Translations under genes and position numbers: made by a program | Shown: positions 1 to 11,714 of the stretch, piece after piece | Numbering within the stretch: the stretch's first letter is position 1 | How the letters are laid out: every line of letters starts with the position of its first letter | DNA from: Saposhnikovia divaricata | Taxonomy: Eukaryota > Streptophyta > Magnoliopsida > Apiales > Apiaceae | NCBI GenBank assembly: GCA_036435485.1 | Contig: CM071601.1 | Location: 184,486,939 to 184,550,938 of the forward strand | Length of the DNA: 64,000 bases | Reading direction: 5' to 3' | The notes under the pieces: model-generated | What the model saw: only the letters and a program-made list of their open reading frames with translations | Told to the model about the DNA's origin: nothing | Database searches by the model: none

Positions 1-1124
1 ATGGCAAACTCAATTACCCTATCAGGTGGTAGTCCGGGAAGATCTTGTGGGAACACGTCCTCGAACTCATTAACTACCAGAATGTCTTGCAATCTGGGCA
101 CTTCCTTCTGAGTGTCTATAACGTAAGCTAAATAAGCCTTGTTCCCTTTTCGTAACAATCTCTTGGTTTGCGCCATGGTCAGAATTTTCTGGGTCTGTCG
201 CATCCCCTTAAACACTATTTCTTTCTTCCCTGGGGTTTTCAACTTAACCTTTTTCCATTTACAATCTATCTGCACATTATTGCGAGACAACCAATCCATA
301 CCCAAAATGACATCGAATTCCCCTAGCTTAAAAGGAATTAAATCGACATAGAAGGATCGTCCTCCTATTTCTAGCTTACAATCGGGGTGAATTTGATTAA
401 CCGGTACGATTTCCTGATTAGCTATTTCTACTAGTAAGGAATCTCTTAGTTGCTGGGTTTTAAGTTTCAATTTATGCGCAAAATCTCTAGATATAAAAGA
501 CTTAGTTGCTCTTGAATCAAATAAGACATTTGCACTGACTGAATTGAGAGAAAATGTACCTGCTATCACATCTGTGTCCCTCACGGCATCTTGTACTGAC
601 ATATTAAAAGTCCTAGCAGTTGGTGGCCTATTTGAGGCAACCTTGCTTGCCCTTGATGCTGCTGGTTTGCTCCTTGGGCAATCCTTCCTCATGTGCCCTC
701 GTTGTCCACACTGGAAATAGGTTGTGCTGTTAGGGATGACCGTGGTGCAAGAGGTAGCATAGTGCCCAGCTCGCCCACACTTATAACAGTTTATCTGCTT
801 CAGGTTGCACACCCCGGAGTGCCTCTTCCCACAAGTAGCACACAATGGCAATGGAGGTCGAGAGGGGTTGGAACGGGACATTCCTGATTGATGGCCGCCC
901 TGGCTCACACTTACACTCGCAGATGGTTTAAACCCTACATTCCTCCCAGGTAGGGAAACCGCTCCTCGATTAAACTTGGTTGGGGGTTTTCCTCCAGCGG
1001 ATCTTCCGCCCATACTAACATGCTTTCTCTTTATCCCCCCTTTCTCTCTCTTTGTCTGCATCTGATCACTACCAGCCTCCACAATGGTTGCCTTCTGCAC
1101 CAAGGTGGCATAATCTGTAATCTC
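1..1124 (-). pseudogene. Ty3/gypsy (Tekay/Del type) gag C-terminus, zinc knuckles and protease, cut by window edge
   Basis: Continuation of the gag ORF at 1125-1898, read on the minus strand. After an in-frame TAA the same frame continues with gag-like sequence, then frame shifts appear. Between about 840 and 660 there are CCHC zinc knuckles (CYKCGRAGHYATSC is complete; the next has Phe in place of its first Cys). Between about 560 and 500 is the aspartic protease active site, reading LFDSRATKSFIS, where the family has D-S/T-G. The region then runs toward the reverse transcriptase linker (GMDWLSRN, FPQDLPGLPPDR). Retroviral-type proteases need the D-T/S-G triad, so this copy is probably inactive. 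Reverse transcriptase, RNase H, integrase and the other LTR lie outside the window. Confidence 0.85.
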
Positions 1125-1898
1125 TTAAACCGCCACCCTATTCTGGATCCACTGCTTCAGCCCTTGTTGAAACCTGTTAGCTTTCTTTTCTTTTGTGTCT
1201 ACAAACTCTGGCACAAATCTTGACAGCTCAGTAAATTTGGCCTCATAGTCAGCCACTGACATATTGTTCTGTTTCAGTTCCAAAAACTTAAGTTCCATCT
1301 GGGTTTTCATGAACTTCGGGAAGTACTTCTCCAGGAATAATTGTTTGAACCTTTCCCAGGCTATGACAGCATCAGTTTCCATGTTCTTCTTGGCTTCCCA
1401 CCAATAATTGGCCTCTCCCTTTAGTAGGTAAGTAGCAAAAACAGTCTTCTGAGCCTCATTGATACTCAGAATCTCGAAAGATTTTTCCATTTCCTTGACC
1501 CAGGCCCTCGCCTCAACGGGATCAGCCGATCCGTGGAACTCTGGGGGCTTAAGGGACTTAAAGGCCCTAAAGAAATTTGTTACTAAAGTGTTGTTGCCTG
1601 GTAGTGGTTGGGGGTATTGGTTCAAATTCTGCCTAAGTAGATCCATAAACTGGCCCATGGGGTTTCCGCCTTGGTTCTCCCCTTCCTGTTCTACTTCAGT
1701 TTCTCCACCCTCTATTTCCCCTTCAAATTCTTCAGAGTACAGGGGTTCATCCTCTGCTCCATACTGGGAATCTTCTTGCTCATTATAGTCCTGATCTTGT
1801 TCTTCACTACTTTCATGGTTTTCCTCGTGTTGGTTGTGACTCTCTTGGTCAGTAGATTCTCGGGGGTTAGCCCTAGTGCCCATTCGTCTTGGAGGCAT
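1125..1898 (-). CDS. Gag polyprotein N-terminal part of a Tekay/Del-type chromovirus
   Basis: 257 codons. The N-terminus is basic (MPPRRMGTRANPRES) and followed by a Glu/Asp/Gln-rich stretch (residues 20-80). Then comes the retrotransposon gag domain (about 110-245), with the typical order KPPEFHGSADPVEARAWV, TYLLKGEANYWWEAKK, WERFKQLFLEKYFP and ADYEAKFTELSRFVP. The protein forms the particle that packages the element RNA. The ORF ends at a premature TAA soon after RFQQGLKQWIQNRV, and gag-like sequence continues downstream, so this is a truncated gag, not a natural C-terminus. The start is the first Met and lies about 1.45 kb downstream of the primer binding site, leaving room for the leader ORF. 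Confidence 0.85.
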   Translation of the reverse strand: MPPRRMGTRANPRESTDQESHNQHEENHESSEEQDQDYNEQEDSQYGAEDEPLYSEEFEGEIEGGETEVEQEGENQGGNPMGQFMDLLRQNLNQYPQPLPGNNTLVTNFFRAFKSLKPPEFHGSADPVEARAWVKEMEKSFEILSINEAQKTVFATYLLKGEANYWWEAKKNMETDAVIAWERFKQLFLEKYFPKFMKTQMELKFLELKQNNMSVADYEAKFTELSRFVPEFVDTKEKKANRFQQGLKQWIQNRVAV

Positions 1899-2318
1899 TT
1901 TACTGAAAATTTGGAAAATTTTACATTAGGTTCACTTACCTGTTTTAAAGGATTTTTCCTTGCATAATTCTTTACATGATTGGGTTTAAGATCCCACAGT
2001 TTTATATCTCATGGCAACTTAATCGAAAAAAAAAGTACATATGCTAATAACTCGTGATCACATCCCAACAAAATTGAAATAACTGAAAGGGAAACAAATA
2101 TATGCCAGGTACCGAAAAGGTACAACATCCGAGTTACAACGATAGTTTAAAGTACAACCATCCTAACAACAACAATACATCAAAAGTGAAATACGCTGTC
2201 TATCTGTCTAGTCTGCAAAAAGGGAAAACAAGTACAAGAAAACCATCCCTACAAAATCTGGCACTACTACATCCGTACATGACTAGACAACTAGACCACT
2301 GCATCACTACATCTGAAA

Positions 2319-3203
2319 TCAGCCGCCACGATGAAACATCCTCTGAACCCTCCCCATGGCGATGCGAAAAATCTCCTCAGCATCTGCTCTGTCTACCCTA
2401 CCATGCCCATCAGTAGGCAACTGTCGCACCCTCACTCGAGCCCTCAGCTCGATGCGGGTCACAGCCCTATACCCAACCCTGTCACTGATCGTCCTCCGGC
2501 CCTGCAACCTCATCCGGGCGGCTCTCTCTGCTGCTAACTCCCTCCTAGACTCTGCCAACCTGGCATCCGCCACAGACAACTCTCTATAGAGCCCGTTCAC
2601 AATCAAGTTGTGAATACATACTGGGACTCCTCCTATCGGGGCATGAGGTGGGGTGGATGGCTCAGCTGGAGCGGCAGTCTCTGTCTGCTGGGGCTCTGGG
2701 GTAAACTCCTCAAACTCATCGGGGAATGGGCTCACAGGTAGTGGTGGTGGGGTAGGGGCTCTCTCAACAGAGAGGGGTGGCACTCGTAGTCCGGAACTCC
2801 CTACTGCATCCTCCACTGGCTCAACCTCATCTACAGCCTGTCCAACAACAGCAGCCATGACTTGGTCAGTGGTCATATCAGTATCCTCCTCCAGGGTCCT
2901 AATCTCAGATACAACCCAATAATCCTCATCCTCAACAACTAACTCAGCATCATGTCCTGTCTGGATCCCCTCCGGGTCCTCCTCCCCCTCAGTCTCAACA
3001 ACATCTGTGTCAGCATCAACCTGGACCTCCTCAGGGTCCTCCTCCTCAGACTCGATCACATCAGTATCAGCATCAACCTGGACCTCCTCAGCGTCCTCCT
3101 CCTCAGGCTCAGTATCCTCCTCAGGCAAGTGCTCATAGTATGGGTCCCTAGTCCGGAACATGTCCTCATCATGCTGTCTCGCAGCTGCCTCCTGGGCCGA
3201 CAT
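2319..3203 (-). CDS. Acidic leader ORF between primer binding site and gag of the Tekay-type element
   Basis: 294 codons in the sense direction of the retrotransposon, starting 150 bp downstream of the primer binding site and ending 420 bp before gag. The first third is strongly acidic and holds a near-exact internal repeat (DPEEVQVDADTDV, three related copies at residues 35-85). The middle is Pro/Thr-rich and the C-terminal 80 residues are Arg-rich (ESRRELAAERAARMRLQGRR). I recognise no domain. An undisturbed ORF this long in an element whose gag and protease are broken suggests recent selection or low codon-level decay. It could be an element-encoded accessory protein or a part of gag that has separated. 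Function unknown. Confidence 0.5.
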   Translation of the reverse strand: MSAQEAAARQHDEDMFRTRDPYYEHLPEEDTEPEEEDAEEVQVDADTDVIESEEEDPEEVQVDADTDVVETEGEEDPEGIQTGHDAELVVEDEDYWVVSEIRTLEEDTDMTTDQVMAAVVGQAVDEVEPVEDAVGSSGLRVPPLSVERAPTPPPLPVSPFPDEFEEFTPEPQQTETAAPAEPSTPPHAPIGGVPVCIHNLIVNGLYRELSVADARLAESRRELAAERAARMRLQGRRTISDRVGYRAVTRIELRARVRVRQLPTDGHGRVDRADAEEIFRIAMGRVQRMFHRGG

Positions 3204-3352
3204 GTCGCTCGCCTACACAAGAGTACTATGTTACTATCATGATACTTAAAAAGTTCCCGTAAGGGTTTTAGGTGAACCTGGAAAGGGTTCTTATTATATT
3301 ATGGAATTTATAATTATATAACGTCGTATCATCTCTTGGGATATATAACTCT

Positions 3353-3364
3353 CGCTCTGATACC
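3353..3364 (-). other. Primer binding site, tRNA-iMet type
   Basis: On the minus strand the sequence reads TGGTATCAGAGC, the standard plant retrotransposon primer site complementary to the 3' end of initiator tRNA-Met. It lies five bases inside the end of the LTR. It fixes both the orientation of the element and the inner boundary of the LTR. Confidence 0.93.
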
Positions 3365-4639
3365 ATCTCTGTAACACCCCCAGATCCGGGGTCAGGGATT
3401 GGGTCGTTACGGTCTCATAACTTATACCTAATACTTGACTTGAGTCCACAATAAATAAATCACATGCTGTGACCCCACAATAATTACCACTCGCACACAC
3501 AACAGTTATAGTCCCAGAGATGAAATTGAAATAAGTCTTACATTAAAGGGTTACGAATAAACGTTATTACAATCCCAAAAGGATAACATCATAAGTTTAA
3601 AAGTTTTGCCGTTAATTACATTAATTATACATATAGTTAAACAGGAAACAAAAGCTGTCTAACTATGCTACCTCAGCAATGGCGGCTAGCATCTGAGCGG
3701 GGAGTCCGGTGGGTCGGGTAACCTGCTTGCGCCGAGTGCGCCTGACGCGAGCCATCTGTCATAGCTGTTGTTGTGACATAATATGAACAAAGCAAGGGTG
3801 AACGAAAGCCCACCAACAATAATATAACTGAACAGTGATACATATATACAGCAGTTCAAAATATCCGTTGAAATCATATGCCATGCATTAATGAAGTTAT
3901 TTCCAGTATAATATAAAGGATGAAGTTACCAGGTAACTCAAAGTATTTGTTTGTAGAAATATCTGCTACATCAAAAGTAAGCGAGATATTCTCATTGTTA
4001 TTAGAAAGAGGAACTTGCATGAAAAGATTGCAATTCCAGTTATGAACACTTTTCCAGCTCTACCAACAGTAATCATGTTGCAGGAAATAAATATGTTTGG
4101 ATGATGAACCAATGCTGGAGTATTCACCGCGCCCGCTGTTCCAATCTTGATGATCAGTCGAGATCGTACAGCTCAAATTAGGTTTACTACCGGTAGAAGG
4201 AAGAACTGACGGCTTTACTTGTCTACCGCCTTACTAGCTCTCCCCGGCCAACGATTGGGCCAAAGAAGATGGACCGGCGCTACTCGGCCTCTTACACGAC
4301 TCCTAGTTCAAATAGAATTCATGATTCTGAATGTAACGTTCGTCCCCCTTTCCCCAAGTATAATACTTGTTGATAAGACTCTACAAAGTAGTCGTATCTA
4401 GTTGGAAAGGAAAATTCACCAATAACTTCCAAGCTATTGCTTGGTAATGAATATCAACTTGTTCCAACAATCTTACCCCTCGAAAGATGAGAAGGTAAAC
4501 AACGACTTAATAAGTCAATAGCACCCGAGTTGCGAGTGAAGAGAATACTTTATGACCGGGAAGTCGACAAGATAAATAACATTTTCCAAGTAAGGTTCCC
4601 TTATTTTTAGGGAGATAGACTCAAGAAGAATGATGTCTG

Positions 4640-5400
4640 AGAACCTTTCTTGATATAAGATTAATAATAATATGTCTCCGAAATATTTTCCGTGATAATC
4701 GAAGAAGATAAAACTTATTGAGGTTATTCTAAGTATGGAATAAATATTCAGAGAATATTTATTGAATTAAGAATATTTAAAGAATATTTAGGAATATGAA
4801 AGAATATCTTTAATCAGAGTATTTTTCAAAATAATCCCTGAAGAAATATCAGGAGAATATTTATTGAATAAATAAATATTTAAATGAATATTCAAAACAA
4901 TATTCATTAATTAATAAGACCTGAAAGGAATATTTAAGGTAATATTCATAATTAATTAGGAATTTAAATGAATATTCAAAAATGATATTCATTTAATGAA
5001 TAATATTCTAAATGAATATCAAGTAATATTCATTTAGTAATCCAAGCCTTAAAGGAATATTCGAGATAATATTCGATAATTAAATCAAGCTTCAGATGAA
5101 TATTAAAATAATATTCATCAAGTAATTAATATCTTAAATGAATATTCAAAAGTAATATTTATTTAATAAAATAATATTCTAAAAGAATATCCAAATAATA
5201 TTCATTTAGTAGTCTCATCTTTAGAAGAATATTCGAAATAATAATCGATAATCAATTCGACTCTGAATGAATATTTAACAAATATTATTCGTCGAATGAT
5301 TACGTTCAAATAATTATTTGAAGTAAGGATCATTAAATAAATAATCTCGAACGAATATTCAAATAATATTCGTTGCCCGAATAAGGGAAAATATTTACTT
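4640..5400. repeat. Array of imperfect AATATTC/GAATATT palindromes inside the LTR
   Basis: About ten loosely spaced units, each of the form (A)TGAATATTC-AAA-TAATATTCAT, separated by 30-90 bp of AT-rich spacer. Each unit can fold as a short hairpin and each half is itself palindromic. Units drift in sequence, as expected of an old array spread by slippage. The region is over 75% A+T and lies in the outer-middle portion of the LTR. Confidence 0.7.
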
Positions 5401-5621
5401 AAATATTTTTCTCCGAGGTAACCTCGATATATCAAGAAATATTGACTCCCGGTCTATATTTGATGAATAAGATATATACACCCTTCTCTGAGGGTCTTAC
5501 AATAACCGGATTATAATTGATACGTTAGCTATCTAATTTATAAGCCAATAAACAATCAGGGAACAAGCATAATGATATAACTTGAAAGTAGGCATGCATG
5601 CTATGGCATATGTATAACAGA

Positions 5622-5623
<2 letters not shown>

Positions 5624-5682
<59 letters not shown>
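5624..5682. repeat. (AT)n microsatellite
   Basis: Uninterrupted AT dinucleotide run of about 59 bp in the LTR of the Tekay-type element. Confidence 0.97.
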
Positions 5683-5684
<2 letters not shown>

Positions 5685-7955
5685 ATCACAACAACATCCT
5701 AAAAGAAGGGAATTGAAACTTGCCTGGTAGTCGAGTACGGTAAGGGGTAGTGGTAGCGGGTCCCGGTTCAGCTTGGTGATCTATAAATAGCCAAGGCATT
5801 CGGGATTAATCACTTAACATCTTAAAAGCTAAGTTATTATTAAATCGAAACACGTTCTCGAGTTATCTCGTTATATCCCTTTTAGTGGATTCCTTTTTAT
5901 CACTGATCCGACCCGACATTCGTTCGTTAATACGACATGTCACTGTACTTATACTTGGGACATACATTAGTCATACAAGTTCTAAGGTCGATCGTTACGA
6001 ACCAATATTATACTCCGAGTTTTATCGCCCGTTTTCTAAGTGTTTTACCGAAGTTATAATAGAGTCGTCTTTTAGGGGTTCGTTCGCGTTTAACCTCGAC
6101 TCGAATATTTTTAATAAATCGAAAAATGATCCTTTTGACATACGGTTTTCTTTCACACCTTCCTTTTTACCTCTAGTATTTATTTACCAAGATTCGTCAT
6201 GACTTTACATATTTTATCGGGGTTCAATTTAAGTTACGAACTTTCGTTTACGGATTCGAACTACTTTTAGTAAATCGGTCATAAATCCTAAACCGTAAGT
6301 CTGTTTCACGTGCTCTTTATATCAAAACGAAGCTTAGAACATTACCTATCCTATCATGGCAGATAAAGTCTCTGGACAGTAGGGTTTTGACATGGAAAAT
6401 GGCATACAAAACATGGTATTTTAAAATCGGACATTATAACGGCTGTAATACGAACGTTCCAAAAATCACAATCAACAACCCAAGCCACACCGGGCATCTA
6501 AACAACTTATACACATAATAAGAATATCAAAAGTCCAGAGGCTACTGATCTTAGCATCAAAACCATCATGCATCTTAAATCATATAACTAATTACATAAC
6601 CATGCTTATAATTATCACTATAATCATACCAAGCTAAATCCATCAAGAACATGCTTAAAACTCAAAGTAGATCTAGGGTTTTCAAGTCTTATACCTTCCT
6701 TGTAGTATGTACTAGCCTCACAAAGCTTGGTATTTCCCTTGGATAGCCTTAACTTAGCTAGGATCAACCATGAAAACAAGAAAAACAAAGATTAGTTCTT
6801 GAAAACACTATTCATTATCACCTTTGATGATTTATTTGAAAATGAAAGAAAGTGAATTTGAGGCTGAAATTTCTAGTGGATCTAAGTTATGATATGTAGT
6901 ACTTACCCTAAAAATTTGAAGATCAAACAATGGTGGGAACCTCCTCTTCTAGCTCCTTGGCCGAGAGTTTGAAGAAAAAAAAGGGATGGAGAGTGTTTGC
7001 TTGGTTTCTTGCTTTTCTTTGGTCAATTATGCAGAAAGTGAATTTGGATAGATAATATCTCATCTTAGTTGTGTTAGTGGAGTGTGATGTCATGGATGAG
7101 GCAACTTGGAGGGACAAGTGTTATGTTTTGGATGGTGGAAGGCTAAGTATTGGTTGGTTTTTCTAAGTACTACTTCCATCTGCAAGTATGCTAGTTACTT
7201 TAAGCCACTTGGTTGCTAGATATTATACCTTAGTAGCACATGCATGAATCTAGCTTCCCTGCTTGTTTCTGTGTCCGGTTATTGCTCGTTTCGATTGATC
7301 GTTCGTAGGAATATTTCACGGATTTCTAATTAGGGTTTACCGGGAATCCTTTTTAATATTAATACTATCATTCTCCATCTTTCATTCAAACTTTCCAATT
7401 TGTATTCCTTAAATCCATTCGTTAAATACTTAGGGCTATCAGTGTCCAGGGAACTCTCGGAGAAAATAAAAGTGCGGTTTTTCCGAATCTGACAGCTTTT
7501 ACATACAATTATTTTCCCCCTGGATCACTAATACGAACTCGGAAATCCGTTCCGAATACTTCTATATAGTGTCGTCTCATATTATTCTATACTCCCACCA
7601 AAACACTATTCATTCTTTATTCTTTACTTATTCTCTTAGGGTTGTACAATTGTCCGTATTCTCTTTCGATCGTTCCTTAACCTTTTTACGGAACTACTGG
7701 ATTAATCGTTATCGATCTGGATGACATGAGAATATTATCCTGCTTGAAATTGCCATATCTTATTCCCTTAGAAGATAGATTATTCTTACCTATGTTGTCA
7801 CCCTTTAGCATTCTTCAAGACATAGAAATAATAAAGTCGAATTCCATTCATTCTTTCCAAATATCAATTATTACATTGTAGCCGTAACCACTATTCATTC
7901 TTACATCATTAAATACATAAAAGTTTTAATTCCACCCAAAATCTGGGTTCTTACA

Positions 7956-8216
7956 AATCTTCTGTGACCAAGCGCTTGCTAAGAATTCCCATTTGAGATG
8001 ATATCTTGCTTGATTCACCACGATTCTGCTGACTCGTGACGATGTGGCTTGATATCTTGACTTTAATGCATTATTCTCCAATTTTTGATCAAATCGTGAA
8101 GATCTTCTCAATATTTACACAATCAAAACAAATGCAAACCAAGCATAAATTGGGAAAAATAATGTACCATTTTATTCAATTATTCACTAAAAATGTACAA
8201 TTAAAATGTGTTATCA
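7956..8216 (-). repeat. LTR fragment of a Tat-like gypsy element, split by the Tekay insertion
   Basis: On the minus strand it starts TGATAACACATTTTAATTG immediately after a purine-rich tract (GATATGGGGGAAT), a usual start and polypurine tract for plant Tat/Ogre-type elements. It runs for 261 bp until interrupted by the outer end of the Tekay LTR. The rest of this LTR should lie on the far side of the Tekay element, beyond the left edge of the window. Confidence 0.65.
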
Positions 8217-9850
8217 ATTCCCCCATATCAAAACCAAGCTCGTCCTCGAGAATAAAGAAAAACATATACTCATTATCGTAGGAATCACGGATACTTTTAG
8301 GTACCAACCCGTTAAACTCGTAGACGATCTCTACAAGAGGAGTTTTGTCTCCTAAGGGTTTACAGAAGATATACCCATAAAATATTTCATGCACCTACAT
8401 GAATGCAACTATTCTATATGATGATGCAAAAATCCCTTACCGTCGATTTTCGTTAAGTCATCATTAGTGCCTCTGATTGTGCTTTTAACATGACGTTTAT
8501 CAGGCTAACACTACCACGAACTACAGCTAGCGTGCACGAGTAATCTTAACAACACATTTTAAAAAAACTGGGAAGATGCCACTAGCTAGATGTCACCCTC
8601 TTTGGTTAAGCCATATGGTCAGACCAAAAACTAAGTTTCGACACCCTGTTACCTCGATTCTGAGTGTCCATTTGGGCTTAACGTGAGGTCTTGCACTTTT
8701 ATTCCTACTTCTATTTTATTCACACACTAACTATTTGTATGAGGTCATCCCTTTTGGTGTTTATTTGCTCGGCCTAAGTCCAACGCTCCTCGGTGCAAGT
8801 GAGTCACGGAGTCCATGAGGCTCCACCAATCATAGCATTTCTAGTGCTAGTGGTTAGATTGACCGTGCAATGGTTGAGGTTCCAAAAGACTTATACACTA
8901 ATACCCATTTTAGCGAGCGTTAGATCAGCAATCCCGGATCATAAAAGACCTTAGGTTGCTAGGCACAAAGTCCCCTCAGACTTACTTACTCGGGTTATTA
9001 ATGAGCCCAACCTAGTCAACTTCCCCACTAACATTCAACTATATCGCTACTTATACACTATAACTGTTTTTTTTCTTTTCTTTTCTCTTTTCTTCTTTTT
9101 CTTTTTTTTTAAAATTTTTTTTTATTTGCAAGTGCTTAACCCCCAAGCTTCCCCCAAACTTATACTACTACGACTCTTAGCTCAAAGGTGAAGACTCAAA
9201 GTTTTTAAGCTGACCTAAGGGCAACTCCTCTAAAGGCACAAATAATTCGCGGCACGTCCCCCTTAAATATTTTAAACAAAAGTTACCAAGACACACCACT
9301 AATACAAGTGCATACTAAGCATACATAACTCATGGCAATTTGTGATCATGGCAAGACTCATGTCTTGTTTTATGGGCACAAGATTCGTCAACGGCTAATA
9401 ACTTGAACTACCAACAGACTAAGGATCTTCATATGCAATGCAACTGAACATAATGCACTATAGAAGAAAAACAAAACAAGATACTACTATAGAATGAACT
9501 ACATGCTTTTAACACTACATGCAAACAAAAAAATCTATAATAATAACATGAATTTTTTTTATTATTGAAGATGACAAAATAAGAGGATTGAAGCTAATAA
9601 TAATTGAATCCCTCCCATGTCAAAAATGTACATTGTCCTCAATGTGAAAGAAAAGAATACACAATAGAGATAGAGGTGTACCATTCTTTCACTATGATGG
9701 AGAGGGAGAAACTCGGAAGTCGCTTGCAATCCTTTTAAAAAGAAGAAAAAAAAAACTATACAAAACAAATTATACAATTGTACGTGTCTCCTCCATATCA
9801 AATCTTGACTACTATCCAACACCTTGCTTGACTAGGCCATGAAATCTCTC
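8217..9850 (-). mobile_element. 3' non-coding region of the Tat-like gypsy element
   Basis: No usable ORF. On the minus strand it holds two purine-rich, G-run tracts of the kind found downstream of pol in Tat/Ogre-type elements: AGTTTGGGGGAAGCTTGGGG near 9140-9165 and GATATGGGGGAAT at 8217-8230. A short coding-like relic ends in FFILEDELGFDMG just before the second tract, and another (FTLRTMYIFDMGG) lies near 9620. A homopyrimidine stretch (TTTTC-rich) fills 9066-9120. The assignment rests on these signatures, since no protein domain is visible. Confidence 0.5.
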
Positions 9851-9954
9851 CAAAAATTTATGCTTACACCTAACATGAAAGTATTCTAGATTTCTTTAGT
9901 CATCAACCTTCAATGTCACAATTAAGGTTGAAAATCTCGAATAAGCATCTATTA

Positions 9955-11660
9955 TCTATTACTATATATTAAAGGAGAACATAAGGGCAAAAAGTGCCAA
10001 AAAATGGTTGTGAAGTTACAGTTTTACCCTTGCATGTCACAAAATTACAAAAATGCAACTCTTTTATAATTTATGCTAAAAATATGTGATTTTCTGTATT
10101 TATTGGGAATCGAAACTCTAACCTCTTCTAACGAATTTAATGACATAACCATTGTGCTACATTGCATTTTGAGTTTACTTTCAAAATTTTATTAGATATG
10201 CCACATTCTCCTCTTATCCTCAATTATTTTTTTTCTAACTCTTGAGTACAATAAAATGTTGGTTTAATATATTTATTTAACTCCATTTTTTCGATTATCG
10301 TAATTTTATATATAACCATTTATTTAATCATCTTTATAAATTTTTATAATACTTGTATTTTTTTTCAATTGAATATATATAAATTATTTTATTAATTTTA
10401 TATTCTATTACTGTATATTAAACTTCCACACAAGGGCAAAATTTGCCAATTTAATATTTGTGAATTTACGATTTTACCCCTATATTTTCAAAAATTACAA
10501 AAATGTCATCCTTTAATAATTATGTAAAAACTATTGAAATTATGTTTTTGTTCGGATTCAAACCACTGACCTTTTTCTATCAAACTCATGTCATAACCAA
10601 CTTTGCTACACTCAATTCCGAGCTTTGTTTAAAAATCCTATAAGATAAACCACATCTTCTCTTCTTGTATATTCCCCTTTTATTTTTATTTTTGAGTAAA
10701 TAAAATATTGATTTATATTATTTCTAGAATATTGGATAGATAAAATTACAAAAAATATTCTAATCGATCGAATATACTCTGTAATTCTCTTTTGTCATTT
10801 TAGATAATTGATATAAAAATAAAATTTTAGATTATACATACTGTAATCGAATACAAAAAAAGAGATTTATTTACGTGCGTATTAAATTCTTGAAATAAAA
10901 TTTGATTTTAAGAAATATGTAAATTGTAAATTTTAGTTATCAAATCATACATAATTAATAATTGCATCACATTAGTTTTAGTTATATAAAAATTTAAATA
11001 TATGAGTTATATTAGGGGATTTTGGTCGATCAACTATGTAGACTTTTAGCGAATTAAATATATGACTGTTCTAAAAATATAATATTTAAACATACACGAA
11101 AAATAATTGAAATTATGTTAAAAAGATAAGAACTCTAAAAATAATTGAAAAATTGATCTATGTTATATATAAAAAAATAACAAAATTAAATAAAATCAAA
11201 AAAGGTATAAATTTTCAAATCACAAATATTACAAAACTACAAAAAGTATTTATAATAATCAGTTAGACTATATATCGATTATAAAGTATGGTTTATATTA
11301 ATTTTTATATAATATGACAAATTGATCAATATAATATATAATGATTGAGTACTTAGATCAGTATACGATAAAATCAAAAAATTTGATTGTAAATTTCATA
11401 TACATGCATGGGTCATTAAGGTCGTTTTATGATATTTAACATCAACTGAAAATTTATAAAATTTTAAAATTTAGTTAAAAAATAATTCAAGATATAAAAT
11501 TAAAAAATGATATGTAAAATTGCAAAATAAATATTAAATATTAGATAAATTCAAATTTATTGTTTATCATATTTTTTATTACAAAATTATTTGAATATAT
11601 ATACAATTTTGGACGAGAAATTAGTTCAGTGCCCGTGCTTTGCACGGGCTTTTAGGCTAG
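9955..11660 (+). mobile_element. Non-autonomous Helitron
   Basis: Starts TCTATTACTATATATTAAA and ends CTAG, inserted between A (9954) and T (11661) as Helitrons do, with no target duplication. Near the 3' end is a perfect 7-bp hairpin, CCCGTGC-TTT-GCACGGG, followed by eight bases and the terminal CTAG. The interior is AT-rich and has no Rep/helicase ORF, so it would depend on another element. It interrupts the older gypsy-derived sequence. Confidence 0.88.
10404..10720 (+). repeat. Second, internal copy of the Helitron 5' end
   Basis: TCTATTACTGTATATTAAAC at 10404 repeats the element's own start (9955). The homology continues in order through AAGGGCAAAA...GCCAA, TTTTACCCyT, AAAATTACAAAAATG, GATTCAAACCACTGACC and CATAACCAACTTTGCTACA, spaced as in the first copy but with many substitutions. 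The element therefore has two candidate 5' ends and one 3' end. Confidence 0.75.
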
Positions 11661-11714
11661 TTCTCCCTTATTAGACATCCTAAACCAAGTAAGTATTTCC
11701 TTATGTTGCTGAAA

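Larger units (their letters stand above)
3370..7955 (-). repeat. 5' LTR of the Tekay/Del-type element, about 4.6 kb
   Basis: On the plus strand the LTR begins TGTAACACCCCCAGATC and ends GGGTTCTTACA, so it has TG...CA ends and matching outer sequence (TGTAAGAACCCAGAT read from the outside, TGTTACA at the inside). The inner end abuts the primer binding site. LTRs of several kb are known in the Tekay/Del chromovirus clade. It contains an AT-rich palindrome array, an (AT)n tract and no convincing ORF. The partner LTR is off the left edge, so the insertion age cannot be judged here. The bases after the outer end (AATCT, 7956-7960) are the candidate target duplication. Confidence 0.85.

Noticed and set aside
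1459..1967. Plus-strand ORFs opposite the gag ORF, and likewise 2331-3242 opposite the leader ORF
   Set aside because: Antisense shadows of the retrotransposon frames. No domain and biased composition explained by the other strand.
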